Shown: piece by piece, positions 52,441 through 62,384 of the stretch
How the letters are laid out: every line of letters begins with the position of its first letter
Position numbering within the stretch: the stretch's first letter is position 1
NCBI GenBank assembly: GCA_963790545.1
Contig: CAWBPA010000017.1
Span: forward strand, 868,001 to 932,000
Length of the DNA stretch: 64,000 bases
Direction: 5' to 3'
DNA from: DATBJG01 sp963790545
Lineage (GTDB): Bacteria > Acidobacteriota > Vicinamibacteria > Vicinamibacterales > JAMQPK01
Made by a program: the position numbers and the translations under genes
The notes under the pieces: model-generated
Databases searched by the model: none
Told to the model about the DNA's origin: nothing
What the model saw: the letters and a program-made list of their open reading frames with translations, nothing else

Positions 52441-54193
52441 CTATCGCTGCCAGTTCAGGACGATCGTCGAATCAACGGGCGCGTCCGTCCGGCGCACCAT
52501 CAGGAAGCGGCCGTCCGGGGCCACGTCGTAGTTCGGCAGGTTGTCGCCGGGATCCAATTGGAAATCACGGGTGAACAGGCGCACGGCCGTTCCTGCTTGC
52601 AACGACGGCTTGGTGACGATCGGGGCGGCCATCATCTGATCGGCATGCCGGTAGAACAGTTCACGGCCATCACGCGACCACATCGGTTCAGTCCCGCCAT
52701 TCAGCGAGACGCGAGATGACGGGCCTCCATCGACGGATTGGATGTAGATCTCGTCGGTTCCTGATGAATCCGACGTGTACGCCAGCCATTGACCGTCTGG
52801 TGACAGCGCGGGCGCGCGCTCGTTGGCGGACGTGGCCACGACTGGTCGCGTGCGACCATCGGGGAGGTGGAGCCAGATATCGCGTCCGGCGGAACCATAG
52901 ACTTCGTAGAAAGCCAGTGTTCCCGTACGACTCCACGAGGCCGGATTGTGCGTGTCCTGCCCGCCGAGCAGGAGCCGTGCCCCGTGATTGGCAGCCAGCG
53001 GCTGAACATAAATGCTCTGCAGGCCGGTACCGATTCGACGCCCAGGCAAGCTCCCGGCCGTGGGGTGCCCAGACAGGCGAATGGTTCTGGCTGCCTTCGT
53101 TGGTCAACTTCGTGCGCCGGCCACTCGACAGCTCATGCACCCACACGTCACGACTGAACGGTCCATTGCGAACAACCACAGCCACATGGGTACCAGTCGG
53201 CGACACGCGCGGGGTCTCATGGACACCTGTGGGCGATGACAACCCCTCGGCCGAACCGTCTCGCGCGACCCAGACCAGCTCGTTCGTGGGCGCTTCCTCG
53301 GACCCTGGAAGGTACGCGACCACTCCGCCCCGGGAAGCATCAAATACCGCCTGCCCGAGGGCGTCGAATCCTCGCGGAGACGCCTGAACATCGTCCGCGA
53401 TGGGGATCGGCCCGCCCTGCGATTCGAGCGTTGAGACGTCAAATGCCAACGCGAACAATCGCCCGATGAAGCTGTACACCAGATGTCCCGACGAGACGTA
53501 CCGCGCCGGACCGTGAGCCGGAAGCAGCAAGCGCGGGGCCGAGGCGTCGGGCCCAAGGACGGCAATACGTGAATCCTTGTCTCGCCTGGCAATCGTGAAG
53601 ATCAGTCCGCCGGATTCGGGGAGAACGTGCGGCCACCCGTGCGCAATCTCCCCTTGCGCCGTGTCGAGGCGTGTGAGGATTTCGGGCTTGCCGCCATCCG
53701 CATCGACGGTCACGAGACCGCGACCGTCGAGTGGCGCGAACACGATGCGATGGTCCGCGCGCCAGGCGCCGCCGGCAGAATCAACCGGCGCATCGCACAC
53801 ATCCCGAGCCGTCCCACCTTCGGTTGGGATCTTTCTGAGCTTGCCATCGGCAAAGAAGCCCAGCCATCGCCCATCGGGCGAGAAAAATGGGTGGTGGGCT
53901 CCGGTCGTTCCCTCGAGCAGAACAGGTTTGGTGGTATCGAGCGAGCGCAGCGCAATCTGGGACGGCCCTCCAGCGTCGGTCGTATATGCCATGAGGCGCC
54001 CATCGGGCGACAGGGTCAACGCGTGAACGCGATGATCGTTGGGGAGGCCCAGCACCAGCTCCATCCGAGGCGGAGGTGGAGAGTCGACGGGCCGCATCAC
54101 CCACCAGAGGGCAACGCCACTCAACGCGGCTGCGAGAACCGCAACAAAACCCGCCCGCATGTGCGCACGATACCATTGATATAATCCCGGCAA
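52441..54193 (-). CDS. Membrane-anchored PD40/TolB-like beta-propeller (frameshifted)
   Basis: Protein of about 580 residues with one N-terminal TM helix (AGFVAVLAAALSGVALWWVM) and an extracytoplasmic PD40 propeller. Repeats include LTLSPDGRLMAYTTDAGGPS, HPFFSPDGRWLGFFADGKLR, TPRVSPTGTHVAVVVRNGPF, SRDVWVHELSSGRRTKLTNE and GRELAWASNR. After a frame break near 53020, APALSPDGQWLAYTSDSSGT and DEIYIQSVDGGPSSRVSLNG follow. The terminal VAPDGRFLMVRR and TIVLNWQR are the usual end of the propellers fused to acidobacterial Ser/Thr kinases. The kinase half is absent here and the start region looks complete, so this is a free propeller. Ligand unknown. Confidence 0.8.
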
Positions 54194-54216
54194 ACATTCG
54201 GCCGTCAGCGATAGAC

Positions 54217-54240
54217 GTAGCGGCGGGCTTCAGCCCGCCG
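54217..54240 (+). repeat. GTAG-type palindromic repeat
   Basis: GTAG at 54217, then CGGCGGGC, TTCA, GCCCGCCG. A perfect stem, 10 bases before the ATG of the quinone reductase gene. Confidence 0.7.
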
Positions 54241-54250
54241 AAAGGCTGTC

Positions 54251-55219
54251 ATGAAAGCCATCCGCGTGCATTCGTTCGGTGGTCCCGACGTACTTCGATA
54301 CGAAGACGTCGCCGATCCGACTCCAAAACCCGGGGAGGTTGTCGTCAAAATCGATGCAGCCGGTTTGAACTTCGTGGATGTCTATCATCGGATTGGGTTG
54401 TACAAGGTTGACCTGCCGCTGACACTCGGTCAGGAAGCCGGCGGCACCATCGCGGCCGTCGGGGGCGACGTTCAGGCGCTCAAGGTTGGTGATCGCGTCG
54501 CATTTGCCAGCGCGCTCGGTAGTGACGCGCAGTACCAGGCCGTCCCCAGCGAGCGGGTAGTGACCCTGCCAGCCAACATCTCGACGAAACAAGGTGCGGC
54601 GATCATGCTTCAAGGGATGACGGCCCACTATCTGGCGTCGTCCACTTACCCCCTCAAACCCGGCGATACGTGCGTCGTCCATGCGGGCGCTGGCGGCGTC
54701 GGTCTTCTGCTCACACAGATTGCCAAGAGCCGCGGGGCGCGAGTCTTGTCAACGGTTTCCACCGAAGAGAAAGCGGTGCTTTCGCGCGAGGCCGGCGCCG
54801 ACGAAGTCATCCTTTACACAAAGCAGGATTTCGAGGCCGAGGTGAAACGACTGACCGACGGCAAGGGGGTGCAGGTCGTGTACGACTCGGTGGGTCACGC
54901 CACATTCGCGAAGAGTCTCAATTGTCTGATGCCCCGGGGAATGATCGTGACGTTTGGCCAGTCGAGCGGGCCGGTCGGTCCGGTCGACCCTCTCGTGTTG
55001 AGCCAGAAGGGTTCGCTTTTCCTGACCCGGCCGACTCTCGTCCACTACAGCATGCGGCGTGACGAGCTGCTCGAGCGGTCCAGCGAGCTGTTTGAATGGC
55101 TCGGCTCCGGGCGACTTCGTTTGCGGATGGAGTTCGAGTTCCCGCTGGCGAAAACGGCCGAGGCGCATCGGGCCCTCGAAGCGCGAAAGACGACGGGAAA
55201 GGTGTTGTTGATTCCCTAG
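54251..55219 (+). CDS. NADPH:quinone oxidoreductase (zeta-crystallin/QOR family)
   Basis: Intact 322-residue medium-chain reductase without the structural or catalytic zinc cysteines. MKAIRVHSFGGPDVLRYEDV opens the GroES-like domain. GLNFVDVYHRIGLYKVDLPL and LGQEAGGTIAAVG are the QOR signature. AGAGGVGLLLTQIAKSRGAR is the cofactor Rossmann motif. YDSVGHATFAKSLNCLMPRG, MIVTFGQSSGPVGPVDP and KTTGKVLLIP complete the family match. It reduces quinones by one electron and uses NADPH in the cytosol. It is flanked by oppositely oriented genes and so monocistronic. The upstream REP replaces a normal leader. Confidence 0.92.
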   Translation: MKAIRVHSFGGPDVLRYEDVADPTPKPGEVVVKIDAAGLNFVDVYHRIGLYKVDLPLTLGQEAGGTIAAVGGDVQALKVGDRVAFASALGSDAQYQAVPSERVVTLPANISTKQGAAIMLQGMTAHYLASSTYPLKPGDTCVVHAGAGGVGLLLTQIAKSRGARVLSTVSTEEKAVLSREAGADEVILYTKQDFEAEVKRLTDGKGVQVVYDSVGHATFAKSLNCLMPRGMIVTFGQSSGPVGPVDPLVLSQKGSLFLTRPTLVHYSMRRDELLERSSELFEWLGSGRLRLRMEFEFPLAKTAEAHRALEARKTTGKVLLIP

Positions 55220-55225
55220 GGGTCG

Positions 55226-55268
55226 GCGGTGTCTGATTTTTTTCGGGAGTCTGAAAGACCCGCCTCTA
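55226..55268. repeat. Mixed element at a convergent junction
   Basis: GATTTTTTTCGGGAGTCTG, a relative of the 51096 element, runs directly into AAAGACCCGCCTCTAC, the right half of a GTAG repeat. It fills the junction between the quinone reductase and esterase stops. Confidence 0.5.
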
Positions 55269-56009
55269 CTTCTTGCGGGCCTTATCGAAGAAATCGAAGA
55301 TCCGACGCATGTTGTCCGGCGATCGGCTGATGATGGAGGTATGGTCGCCGCCGGCAATCTCGACGTACTCGTAGGTCATGCCGAGTTCTTTCATTTTGGC
55401 GACCCAGCGACGTGTGGCCACAACATTCACTGAAGGATCCGCGTCGCCCTGAACCACAATCACCGACGTGTCCTTTATCGCCGTCAAATCATCCGGACTC
55501 GACGAAATTGCGGGCGCAACCGGCGCAATCGCTGCCCAGAGGTCCGGATACTTCATGCCGAAATACCACGTGGCTCCTCCGCCCATCGAGTGGCCCATCA
55601 GGTAGATTCGCTTCGAATCGACCGTGTATTGATCGCGGACCGCGGCAAGAACGTTGAGCATGTCCAACTCGCTCAACTCACCCCCTGGACCGTACCACGC
55701 TCGCAAGTTGTGGCCTGAAGGCGCAACGACGATATACCCGCGCGCTTCCGCCAAATCCATGAGGCCCTGGTAGAGCATGATCCCTTGTGGCGCCGTGTTG
55801 AAGGGGTGAAGTGCCACCACGAGGGGTGCCGGCATGTCGGACTGATATCGGGTCGACACGAACAATTTGTAGTCGGAGTTGTGCCCCGCTTCCTTGAAGA
55901 AGTAGGACCGCGTGCGGACACGCGCCGTGCCGCCGGACTGCGCAGTGGCCGGCATGACACTGATCGCGTGCGCAGCGAGGACGAGAAGACTCACGAGGCC
56001 ACGCAGCAT
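55266..56009 (-). CDS. Secreted alpha/beta-hydrolase, PHB-depolymerase/feruloyl-esterase-like
   Basis: Intact 247-residue secreted hydrolase. The leader is RGLVSLLVLAAHAISVMPAT. The domain reads YKLFVSTRYQSDMPAPLVVA, LHPFNTAPQGIMLYQ, GYIVVAPSGHN, and DSKRIYLMGHSMGGGATWYF with the nucleophilic Ser in GHSMG. VIVVQGDADPSVNV gives the acid Asp, and EYVEIAGGDHTSII the catalytic His. This is the LpqC/PHB depolymerase fold, whose members cut polyesters or feruloyl esters of plant polymers. ATG 56009 is preferred over a start at 56033 because it gives a typical leader. Polymer specificity cannot be decided. Confidence 0.87.
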   Translation of the reverse strand: MLRGLVSLLVLAAHAISVMPATAQSGGTARVRTRSYFFKEAGHNSDYKLFVSTRYQSDMPAPLVVALHPFNTAPQGIMLYQGLMDLAEARGYIVVAPSGHNLRAWYGPGGELSELDMLNVLAAVRDQYTVDSKRIYLMGHSMGGGATWYFGMKYPDLWAAIAPVAPAISSSPDDLTAIKDTSVIVVQGDADPSVNVVATRRWVAKMKELGMTYEYVEIAGGDHTSIISRSPDNMRRIFDFFDKARKK

Positions 56010-56062
56010 GAGGCAGATTATAGACCTGGACAAATGCCGCGCGCCCGAACTAAAAAGCCTTC

Positions 56063-58677
56063 ATGACGTCTCGCTGGACGTCCCTGCTCGCGGCAACCGC
56101 CGGCGTGCTCATCGTCTTCTCATGGCTGGCCATCGTCTCCGGGCCGGCACGAAGGTCGTCCCCGATGCGCTCCGCATTCCGTGAGCCGGGCATCTCGGCC
56201 GATCTTGCGGCCATCCGGGCGCGAACGATCGACGAGCTTCGTTACCAGCTCACCTTCGACATCCCCATCGATCTCAACGTTCCCGTTCGTGGCCGGGAAG
56301 TCATTCGGTTCGTTCTGCGCGAGGTCCCCGAATCGTTGATCCTCGACTTCGCGCCGGCGAGCGGTGGGGTGTCTTCGTTACAGGTCGACGGAGTGACATC
56401 GCGATATGAGGTCGTCGATGGCCACCTCGTCGTTCCCTCATCTGCCCTGCGGGTGGGTGTCAACGAAATTGCGATCGAATTCACCGCCGGGGACGAAGCC
56501 TTGAACCGGAACGCCGAATATCTGTATTCACTGTTCGTTCCGGCGCGTGCCCACCTCGCGTTTCCTTGTTTCGATCAGCCTGACCTCAAGGCCCGTTACA
56601 GTCTGACGCTCGACGTGCCGGCTGGATGGGAAGTCGTCGCGAACGGCGCCGAGCTCGAACGACAGGTCGAGGGAGACCGCGCCTCGATCCGCTTTGCTGA
56701 GACCGAGCCGCTACCGACGTACCTCTTCGCCTTTGCGGCCGGTCGATTCCAGATCGAGCGTGCCGAACGCGATGGGCGTCTTCTTCGCATGTTTCATCGA
56801 GAGACCGACGACGCGAAGCTGACACGAAACCGTGACGCCATCTTCGATCTCCACGCACGAGCGCTCTGGTGGCTGGAAGAGTACACGGCCATCCCATACA
56901 TGTTTGGCAAGTTCGACTTCGTGCTCATCCCTTCGTTCCAGTTTTCCGGCATGGAGCATGCGGGAGCCGTTCTCTACAACGCGTCCAGTCTTTTGCTCGA
57001 TGAGACCGCGACCAAAGATCAGGAACTGGCGCGCGCGAGCACCATCTCGCACGAAACGGCGCACATGTGGTTTGGCGATCTCGTCACAATGCGATGGTTC
57101 GACGATGTGTGGATGAAGGAGGTGTTTGCGAATTTCTTCGCGGCCAAGATCGTGAACCCTTCGTTCCCCGAGTTGAATCACGAGCTGCGATTCCTCATGG
57201 CGCACCACCCGGGGGCTTACGAGGTGGACCGCACGGCAGGCGCTAATCCCATTCGTCAGCGTCTCGAGAACCTTCGAGAGGCCGGGAGCCTCTACGGTGC
57301 CATCATTTATCAGAAGGCGCCAATCGTGATGCGGCAGCTCGAAACATTGATGGGCGAAGCCGCGCTCCGGGACGGTCTGCGCGAGTATCTCAAGCGCTTT
57401 GCCTTCAGCAACGCCACATGGCCCGATCTCATCGGCTTGCTGGATGGCCTGACCGACGAGGACCTCCCGACGTGGAGTCATATTTGGGTCGAACAGGCTG
57501 CGCGCCCGACCGTCAGCGTCGAGCTCGAAAGTGACGAGGGGCGGATTGCGGTGCTCGAGTTGACTCAGTCGGATCCATGGAAGCGGGGTCTCGTCTGGAG
57601 CCAGCGCCTGCAGCTCGTCCTTGGGTACGATCAGGAAATCAAACAGTGACGGTCAGACTCGCCGAGTCGAAGACGCCGGTACCGGAGGTCGCAGGATTGC
57701 CAACACCCCGATTCGTGCTGCCAAGTGGCGGAGAGCTTGGCTATGGCCGGTTCGTACTGGACGAGGCGAGTCGCCGCGTTTTATTGACCGATTTGCCCAG
57801 GGTCTCGGACGCACTCGTCCGGGGCAGCGCATGGGTGATCCTTTGGGACGAAGTCCTCGACCGGCGCATGACCCCGCACGATTTCGTCGAGAGTAGCCTG
57901 CGCGCACTCTCCACCGAAACCGATGAGCTCAACGTTCAGAGGATTCTCGGATACATCGGCGCCGCGTACTGGCGGCTGCTCTCGAGCCCCGCTCGCGAGG
58001 AGCTGACACCCAGGCTGGAGTCGCTGCTGCGGGCCGGTCTGGCCGGAGCTCAATCGACCAGCCTCAAATCGGCCTACTTCTCGACGCTGCGGAACGTTGC
58101 GTCAGGGACGGAAACAGTCGGGTTTCTGGAACGGGTCTGGCGTCGGCAGGAGTCGATTCCCGGGTTGATGCTTTCGGAAAATGACGAAAGCGTCCTGGCC
58201 CTCGAACTGGCTGTCCGTGAAGTGCCGGCATGGGAGGAGATCCTGCAGGGTCAGCTCGAGCGCATCCGCAATCCTGACAGGCGCGATCGATTTCGGTTTG
58301 TCATGCCCGCGCTATCGGCAGACGGTGCGGCCCGGGATCGATTTTTCGCGGGCCTTGCCGACGTCAACAACCGGCGTCACGAACCATGGGTGCTGGAAGG
58401 TGTCGCGTATCTCCATCACCCGCTCAGGGCGCCTGATTCGCAGCGATACATCCGTCCCAGTCTCGAACTGCTTCGAGAAATTCAGCGCACGGGAGACATC
58501 TTCTTCCCGAAGCGGTGGCTGGATGCGACGTTGACCAACCACAACTCGCACACAGCCGCCGTCACTGTGCGCAGGTTCCTGGACAATAACGCGGAATACC
58601 CGGCCCGATTACGACAGATCATCCTCCAGTCGGCGGATCCGCTCTTTCGTGCGAGTGCCATCCTGAACGGCCGATAA
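56063..58677 (+). CDS. M1-family zinc aminopeptidase (frameshifted once)
   Basis: Aminopeptidase of about 870 residues with an N-terminal leader or anchor (LLAATAGVLIVFSWLAIVSG). The bowl domain reads YLYSLFVPARAHLAFPCFDQ and DLKARYSLTLDVPAGWEVVA. The exopeptidase motif is GMEHAG at 296-301 (the GAMEN position). Zinc ligands are His330, His334 (HETAH) and Glu353 in WMKEVFANFF. After a frame break near 57625 the protein continues with the ERAP1-like helical C-terminal domain (RRMTPHDFVESSLRALSTET, LESLLRAGLAGAQSTSLKSA, ending FRASAILNGR). It releases N-terminal amino acids from peptides outside the cytoplasm or at the membrane. The length is normal for the family. Confidence 0.9.
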
Positions 58678-58685
58678 GACTGCGC

Positions 58686-60013
58686 GTGCACCCTTCCGTC
58701 GAACGGTCATTCTCGTCGATATTGGCGCTCATCGCATTCAGCGTGCCGCAGCAGGCGTCCGCACAACCGTCACCGGCTGCGCCGGAATCCCCAGGACAGA
58801 AAGACGACCACGCGCACACCGGCAGGCAGAGGCGGAAGCGACATCGCCATGGCACTTCATGCAGGATGGAGCGCTCTTCGGCATGTTGAACATACAGGGC
58901 AGCCCGCGCGGCGAGACGGAGGGCGTCGTCAAAAACTGGTGGATGGGCATGTGGGGCCGGCAGGCGCGAAGACATGAACTGATGGTGACCGCGATGTTCA
59001 GTCTCGAGCCGGCAACCCTCGGGCGTGACGGGTACAGCGAAATCTTTCAGGTTGGTGAAACGCTCGACGGCCAACCCCTGGTCGATCGTCAGCATCCCCA
59101 TGATCTTCTCGTTCAGGCCGGCTTCATCTGGCGCTACGCACTGACCAACCGTACCGGCCTCGCGATTGGCGCCGCGCCGGTTGGCGAGCCTGCTCTGGGC
59201 CCGGTCGCGTTCATGCACCGTCCCACGGCCGTCGAGAATCCAACGGCACCGCTCGGCCACCACATCTTCGACTCGACGCACATTTCCATGGGCGTGGTCA
59301 CGGCAACCTTCGATCGCGGTCCGTGGGTGGTCGAAGCTTCGGCCTTCAACGGTCGCGAGCCCGACGAACAGCGGTGGGACCTGATGGATCCTGGCGCGCT
59401 CGACTCATGGTCCGCTCGCGTCTGGTTTCAGCCAGGTGACTGGCAGTTTCAGCTGTCTCACGGCGTGCTGGTGGATCCCGAACCGCTCGAACCGGGGACC
59501 GTTGCTCGAACCACCGGATCCGTCGGCTGGTTCCGGCTACGGAACGACAACTACACCGCGGCGTTTGTGGCGATCGGAAAAAACGTGACGCATCATGGGG
59601 ACCGTCATGCGCTCCTGGCGGAAGCCTCGAGGCGATCCGGGCGTTTGTCCCTCTATTCGCGGCTCGAGACGCTCCAGGTGGAGTCCGACAAGCTCATTGG
59701 TGAAGCTGTGGAGCATGACCAGGACGACCCCGTCACGACCTTCACGATGGGCGGTATCTTCGACGTCCTGATGTGGCATGGAGTACCGGGCGGACTCGGC
59801 GCCGACATCACGCTCCACGGCGTGCCCCGAGTGCTCGAGCCCGCGTACGGGTCGAATCCGGTGTCCTTCCGGGTATTCTTCAGGCTGGTCCCACCAATTG
59901 GCCCACTCGGCCGCATGTGGAACATGAGGATGTCACAGCCAATGATGCATCCACCGGACAGCAAATCGCCGCACGAAGGACACGCGGACGCTAAAGCGTC
60001 CGCGCTACGGTGA
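58686..60013 (+). CDS. Putative outer-membrane beta-barrel protein (frameshifted; C-terminus in a repeat)
   Basis: Protein of about 440 residues. The leader FSSILALIAFSVPQQASAQP is followed by a His/Asp-rich linker (QKDDHAHTG), then, across a frame break near 58850, amphipathic beta strands: WHFMQDGALFGMLNIQGSPR, RRHELMVTAMFSLEPATLGR and QHPHDLLVQAGFIWRYALTN. EPALGPVAFMHRPTAVENPT, HHIFDSTHISMGVVTATFDR and WFRLRNDNYTAAFVAIGKNV continue the pattern. The conserved DRQHPHD motif is reminiscent of proteins found near metal-efflux genes. The final EGHADAKASALR is encoded by a GTAG repeat. It follows the aminopeptidase closely. Transport or metal role is speculative. Confidence 0.7.
59982..60008 (-). 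repeat. GTAG-type palindromic repeat inside a reading frame
   Basis: On minus: GTAG, CGCGGACGC, TTTA, GCGTCCGCG. A perfect stem overlapping the last codons of the beta-barrel gene. Confidence 0.7.
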
Positions 60014-60061
60014 AAGCGACTGGCACTCGTAGTTTTGAGTTTTCAGTTCGCGTAGATTTTC

Positions 60062-60361
60062 TTACCCGATGTTCACGACGAAGTAATTCGTCTCCGGCCA
60101 CACCGTCGGCGCCGGTGCGCGGCGGTCGGCGCGACGACGTTCGTCCCCGACCGTCTGACTGGTGTCCCGCCTGTCCCGATAGCGTCGATCCCAGATGATC
60201 CGCACGGTCGGATCATTGCGAAATTCTCGCTCGAGCAGCCGGAACGTGCTGTGACGACCGCGGCGCACGATGATGAGCTGCGTCGGCTGCGGCAGAGTCG
60301 ACAGGTCTGGAGCGCCCAGAGGCGCCTGGAAGTGACATTGATAAGTCGTCGATGTAAACAA
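60062..60361 (-). CDS. Small Arg-rich hypothetical protein
   Basis: A 99-residue ORF beginning at TTG 60361. The middle reads TQLIIVRRGRHSTFRLLERE, FRNDPTVRIIWDRRYRDRRD, then GDERRRADRRAPAPTVWPET and NYFVVN. The (I/V)IVRRG...LxxxFxxDPxVxxxWDRRxxDRR pattern looks like a small protein common in acidobacterial genomes, usually with unknown role. The first 25 residues are poorly supported and the true start may lie later. It lies downstream of the pnt genes on the same strand, with a 205-base A+T-rich spacer between them and no other gene in that spacer. Confidence 0.6.
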   Translation of the reverse strand: MFTSTTYQCHFQAPLGAPDLSTLPQPTQLIIVRRGRHSTFRLLEREFRNDPTVRIIWDRRYRDRRDTSQTVGDERRRADRRAPAPTVWPETNYFVVNIG

Positions 60362-60566
60362 CTAAAACGCAACATAGCTGCCACGTTTCCTCCAAGCCGC
60401 TAACCGCAATGGTATCAATCCGCTACAGTCTTAGATGATGATGACTCATCCGAGCCGTGGTTCATCCCGGGACACAATGCAAGCGTGCGCAGGACTGTAA
60501 ATGGCTTGCAAGCAATGAGTTATGAGGAAATAACAAAAGTGGAGGTCGTTCGCAGAGCTGAACACG

Positions 60567-61955
60567 CTAATGGGCGGTCTCGCCGGCGAGCTCCTTGACG
60601 ACATCCCCAACGACCGTCTTGGCATCGCCAAAGAGCATGAGCGTGTTGTCGGCGAAGTAGAGTTCGTTATCGATTCCGGCAAAGCCCGGGTTCATGCTTC
60701 GTTTGATGGCCAGGACGGCTTTGGCTTTGTCCGCGTCGATGATGGGCATCCCGTAGATCGGGCTCTTGGGATCACGCCGTGCGGCAGGATTGACGACATC
60801 GTTGGCCCCAATCACGAGCGCCACATCCACCTGCGGCATGTCGGGATTGATGTCGTCCATCTCAATCAGGCTGTCATACGGGATTTCTGCTTCGGCGAGC
60901 AGGACGTTCATGTGACCCGGCATGCGCCCCGCGACAGGGTGAATCGCGAACTTCACATCGACTCCGCGCTTGGTGAGCTCGTCGCGAAGATCGCGGACCC
61001 GATGCTGGGCCTGCGCGACGGCCATGCCGTATCCGGGGATGATGACGACGCTGTTGGCGTTCTCGAGGAGGTGGGCGGCATCCTCTGCCGTGGCCGCCTT
61101 GGCGGTCCGCTGCTCGACCGCGGCCGACTGAGGCTGAACCTGACCAAACGCGCCAAACAGCACGTTGGTGAACGAACGGTTCATCGCCCGGCACATGATG
61201 ATCGACAGAATCAGACCCGACGATCCATCGAGCGCCCCCGCCGTGATGAGCAGCTTGTTTTCCATGACGAAGCCCATGGCGACCGCAGACAGTCCCGCGT
61301 AAGAATTCAGCAGCGAGATCACGGTGGGCATGTCGGCCCCGCCAATCGGTAACACGAGCAGCACGCCAAAGAGCAGCGAAAGGACGATGATGGCTGGGAA
61401 CAGCCACGACAGCTCAGGGCGAAACACCAGGGTCACGGCAATGATCACCGCCAGCGCCAGCAAGCCCAGGTTGATGACGTTCTGGTTGCGGTAGGTCAGC
61501 GGCCGGGTCGGGATGATTTCTTGAAGCTTCCCCGCCGCCATCAAACTGCCTGTACAGGTCAGGTACCCCAGCAGCACCTCGAACCCGATGGCGGTCATCC
61601 TGAACTTCGTGAGCCCGCCATCTCCCAGCCACATGTAGTACTTGGCGGTCCCCACGAGGCCGGCGGCCAGGCCGCCAAACGCGTGCGAGAGTGCCGTCCG
61701 CTGCGGCACAGCGGTCAGTGGCACCCAGGACAGCGGGACACCGACCGCCGTGCCCAGCACTAATGCAATCGCGATCCAGTGGAACGCGACAATCTCGCGG
61801 CCGAGCAAGGTCCCGATGACGGCGAGGGCCATCGCCCCGACGCCGGCAAACACGCCGTAACGCGCCGTCTTCGGGTCGCTCATCCATTTGAGCGACAGAA
61901 TGAACGCGCCGGTCGAGATAAGGTAGATCAGCTGTATCAGCGTCTCGACGGTCAT
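60567..61955 (-). CDS. pntB: NAD(P) transhydrogenase subunit beta
   Basis: Intact 462-residue membrane subunit of the proton-translocating transhydrogenase, which uses the proton gradient to reduce NADP+ with NADH. The N-terminal half has about nine helices (YLISTGAFILSLKWMSDPKT, IGGADMPTVISLLNSYAGLS, AVAMGFVMENKLLITAGALD and others). The NADP-binding domain III follows (ANSVVIIPGYGMAVAQAQHR, FAIHPVAGRMPGHMNVLLAE, VIGANDVVNPAARRDPKSPI, GMPIIDADKAKAVLAIKRSM). All expected motifs are present. ATG 61955 overlaps the stop of the upstream PntAB gene. Confidence 0.95.
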   Translation of the reverse strand: MTVETLIQLIYLISTGAFILSLKWMSDPKTARYGVFAGVGAMALAVIGTLLGREIVAFHWIAIALVLGTAVGVPLSWVPLTAVPQRTALSHAFGGLAAGLVGTAKYYMWLGDGGLTKFRMTAIGFEVLLGYLTCTGSLMAAGKLQEIIPTRPLTYRNQNVINLGLLALAVIIAVTLVFRPELSWLFPAIIVLSLLFGVLLVLPIGGADMPTVISLLNSYAGLSAVAMGFVMENKLLITAGALDGSSGLILSIIMCRAMNRSFTNVLFGAFGQVQPQSAAVEQRTAKAATAEDAAHLLENANSVVIIPGYGMAVAQAQHRVRDLRDELTKRGVDVKFAIHPVAGRMPGHMNVLLAEAEIPYDSLIEMDDINPDMPQVDVALVIGANDVVNPAARRDPKSPIYGMPIIDADKAKAVLAIKRSMNPGFAGIDNELYFADNTLMLFGDAKTVVGDVVKELAGETAH

Positions 61956-62245
61956 TTGCCAGGCTCACGTTTCTTGAACATCTTCAGCATCCGGTCGGTG
62001 ATGAGAAATCCGCTGACGATATTCGTGGTCGACGCAAACACGGCGATCGCACCCAGGACGGTGCTCAATGTCGTCTGCTGTTCGCCCGTGACAATGATTG
62101 CCCCGACGATGGCAATGGCCGAGATGGCATTGGTCAGGGACATCAGCGGCGTATGCAGCAGCCGGGAGACGCGCCGGATAACGTCAAGGCCGATGAATGT
62201 GGCCAGCATGAAGACGAAGAGGCCCGAGACGAAATCAAGTTCCAT
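61952..62245 (-). CDS. pntAB: NAD(P) transhydrogenase subunit alpha, membrane part
   Basis: Intact 97-residue subunit with three to four helices (GLFVFMLATFIGLDVIRRVS, LMSLTNAISAIAIVGAIIVT, STTNIVSGFLITDRMLKMF). It is the separate alpha-2 (domain IIa) polypeptide of split transhydrogenases. The NAD-binding alpha-1 subunit, normally directly upstream, is absent: the next gene upstream is a dicarboxylate transporter. The complex therefore needs a PntAA encoded elsewhere. Confidence 0.93.
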   Translation of the reverse strand: MELDFVSGLFVFMLATFIGLDVIRRVSRLLHTPLMSLTNAISAIAIVGAIIVTGEQQTTLSTVLGAIAVFASTTNIVSGFLITDRMLKMFKKREPGK

Positions 62246-62384
62246 GGGTGTTCCTCTCGAGCAGTTCGGAGACCTCAGTTTTCACCGCAGAGTCGCAGAT
62301 CACAGAGGCCGCAGAGGATCTACCAGAAATTCTCTGCGCACTCCGCGACCTCTGTGACCTCCGTGGTGAAAACGCTTCACCACG
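62246..62384. repeat. CACAGAGG / CCTCTGTG inverted word repeat
   Basis: GTTTTCACCGCAGAGTCGCA followed by GATCACAGAGGCCGCAGAG (left arm, 62279-62320) is complementary in words to CTCTGCGCACTCCGCGACCT and CTGTGACCTCCGTGGTGAAA (right arm, 62333-62370). A stem of roughly 30 bases is possible. It separates dctA from pntAB on the same strand and may terminate dctA transcription. Confidence 0.6.

Noticed and set aside
60570..61352. 260-residue plus ORF opposite pntB
   Set aside because: Shadow of pntB. No family features.
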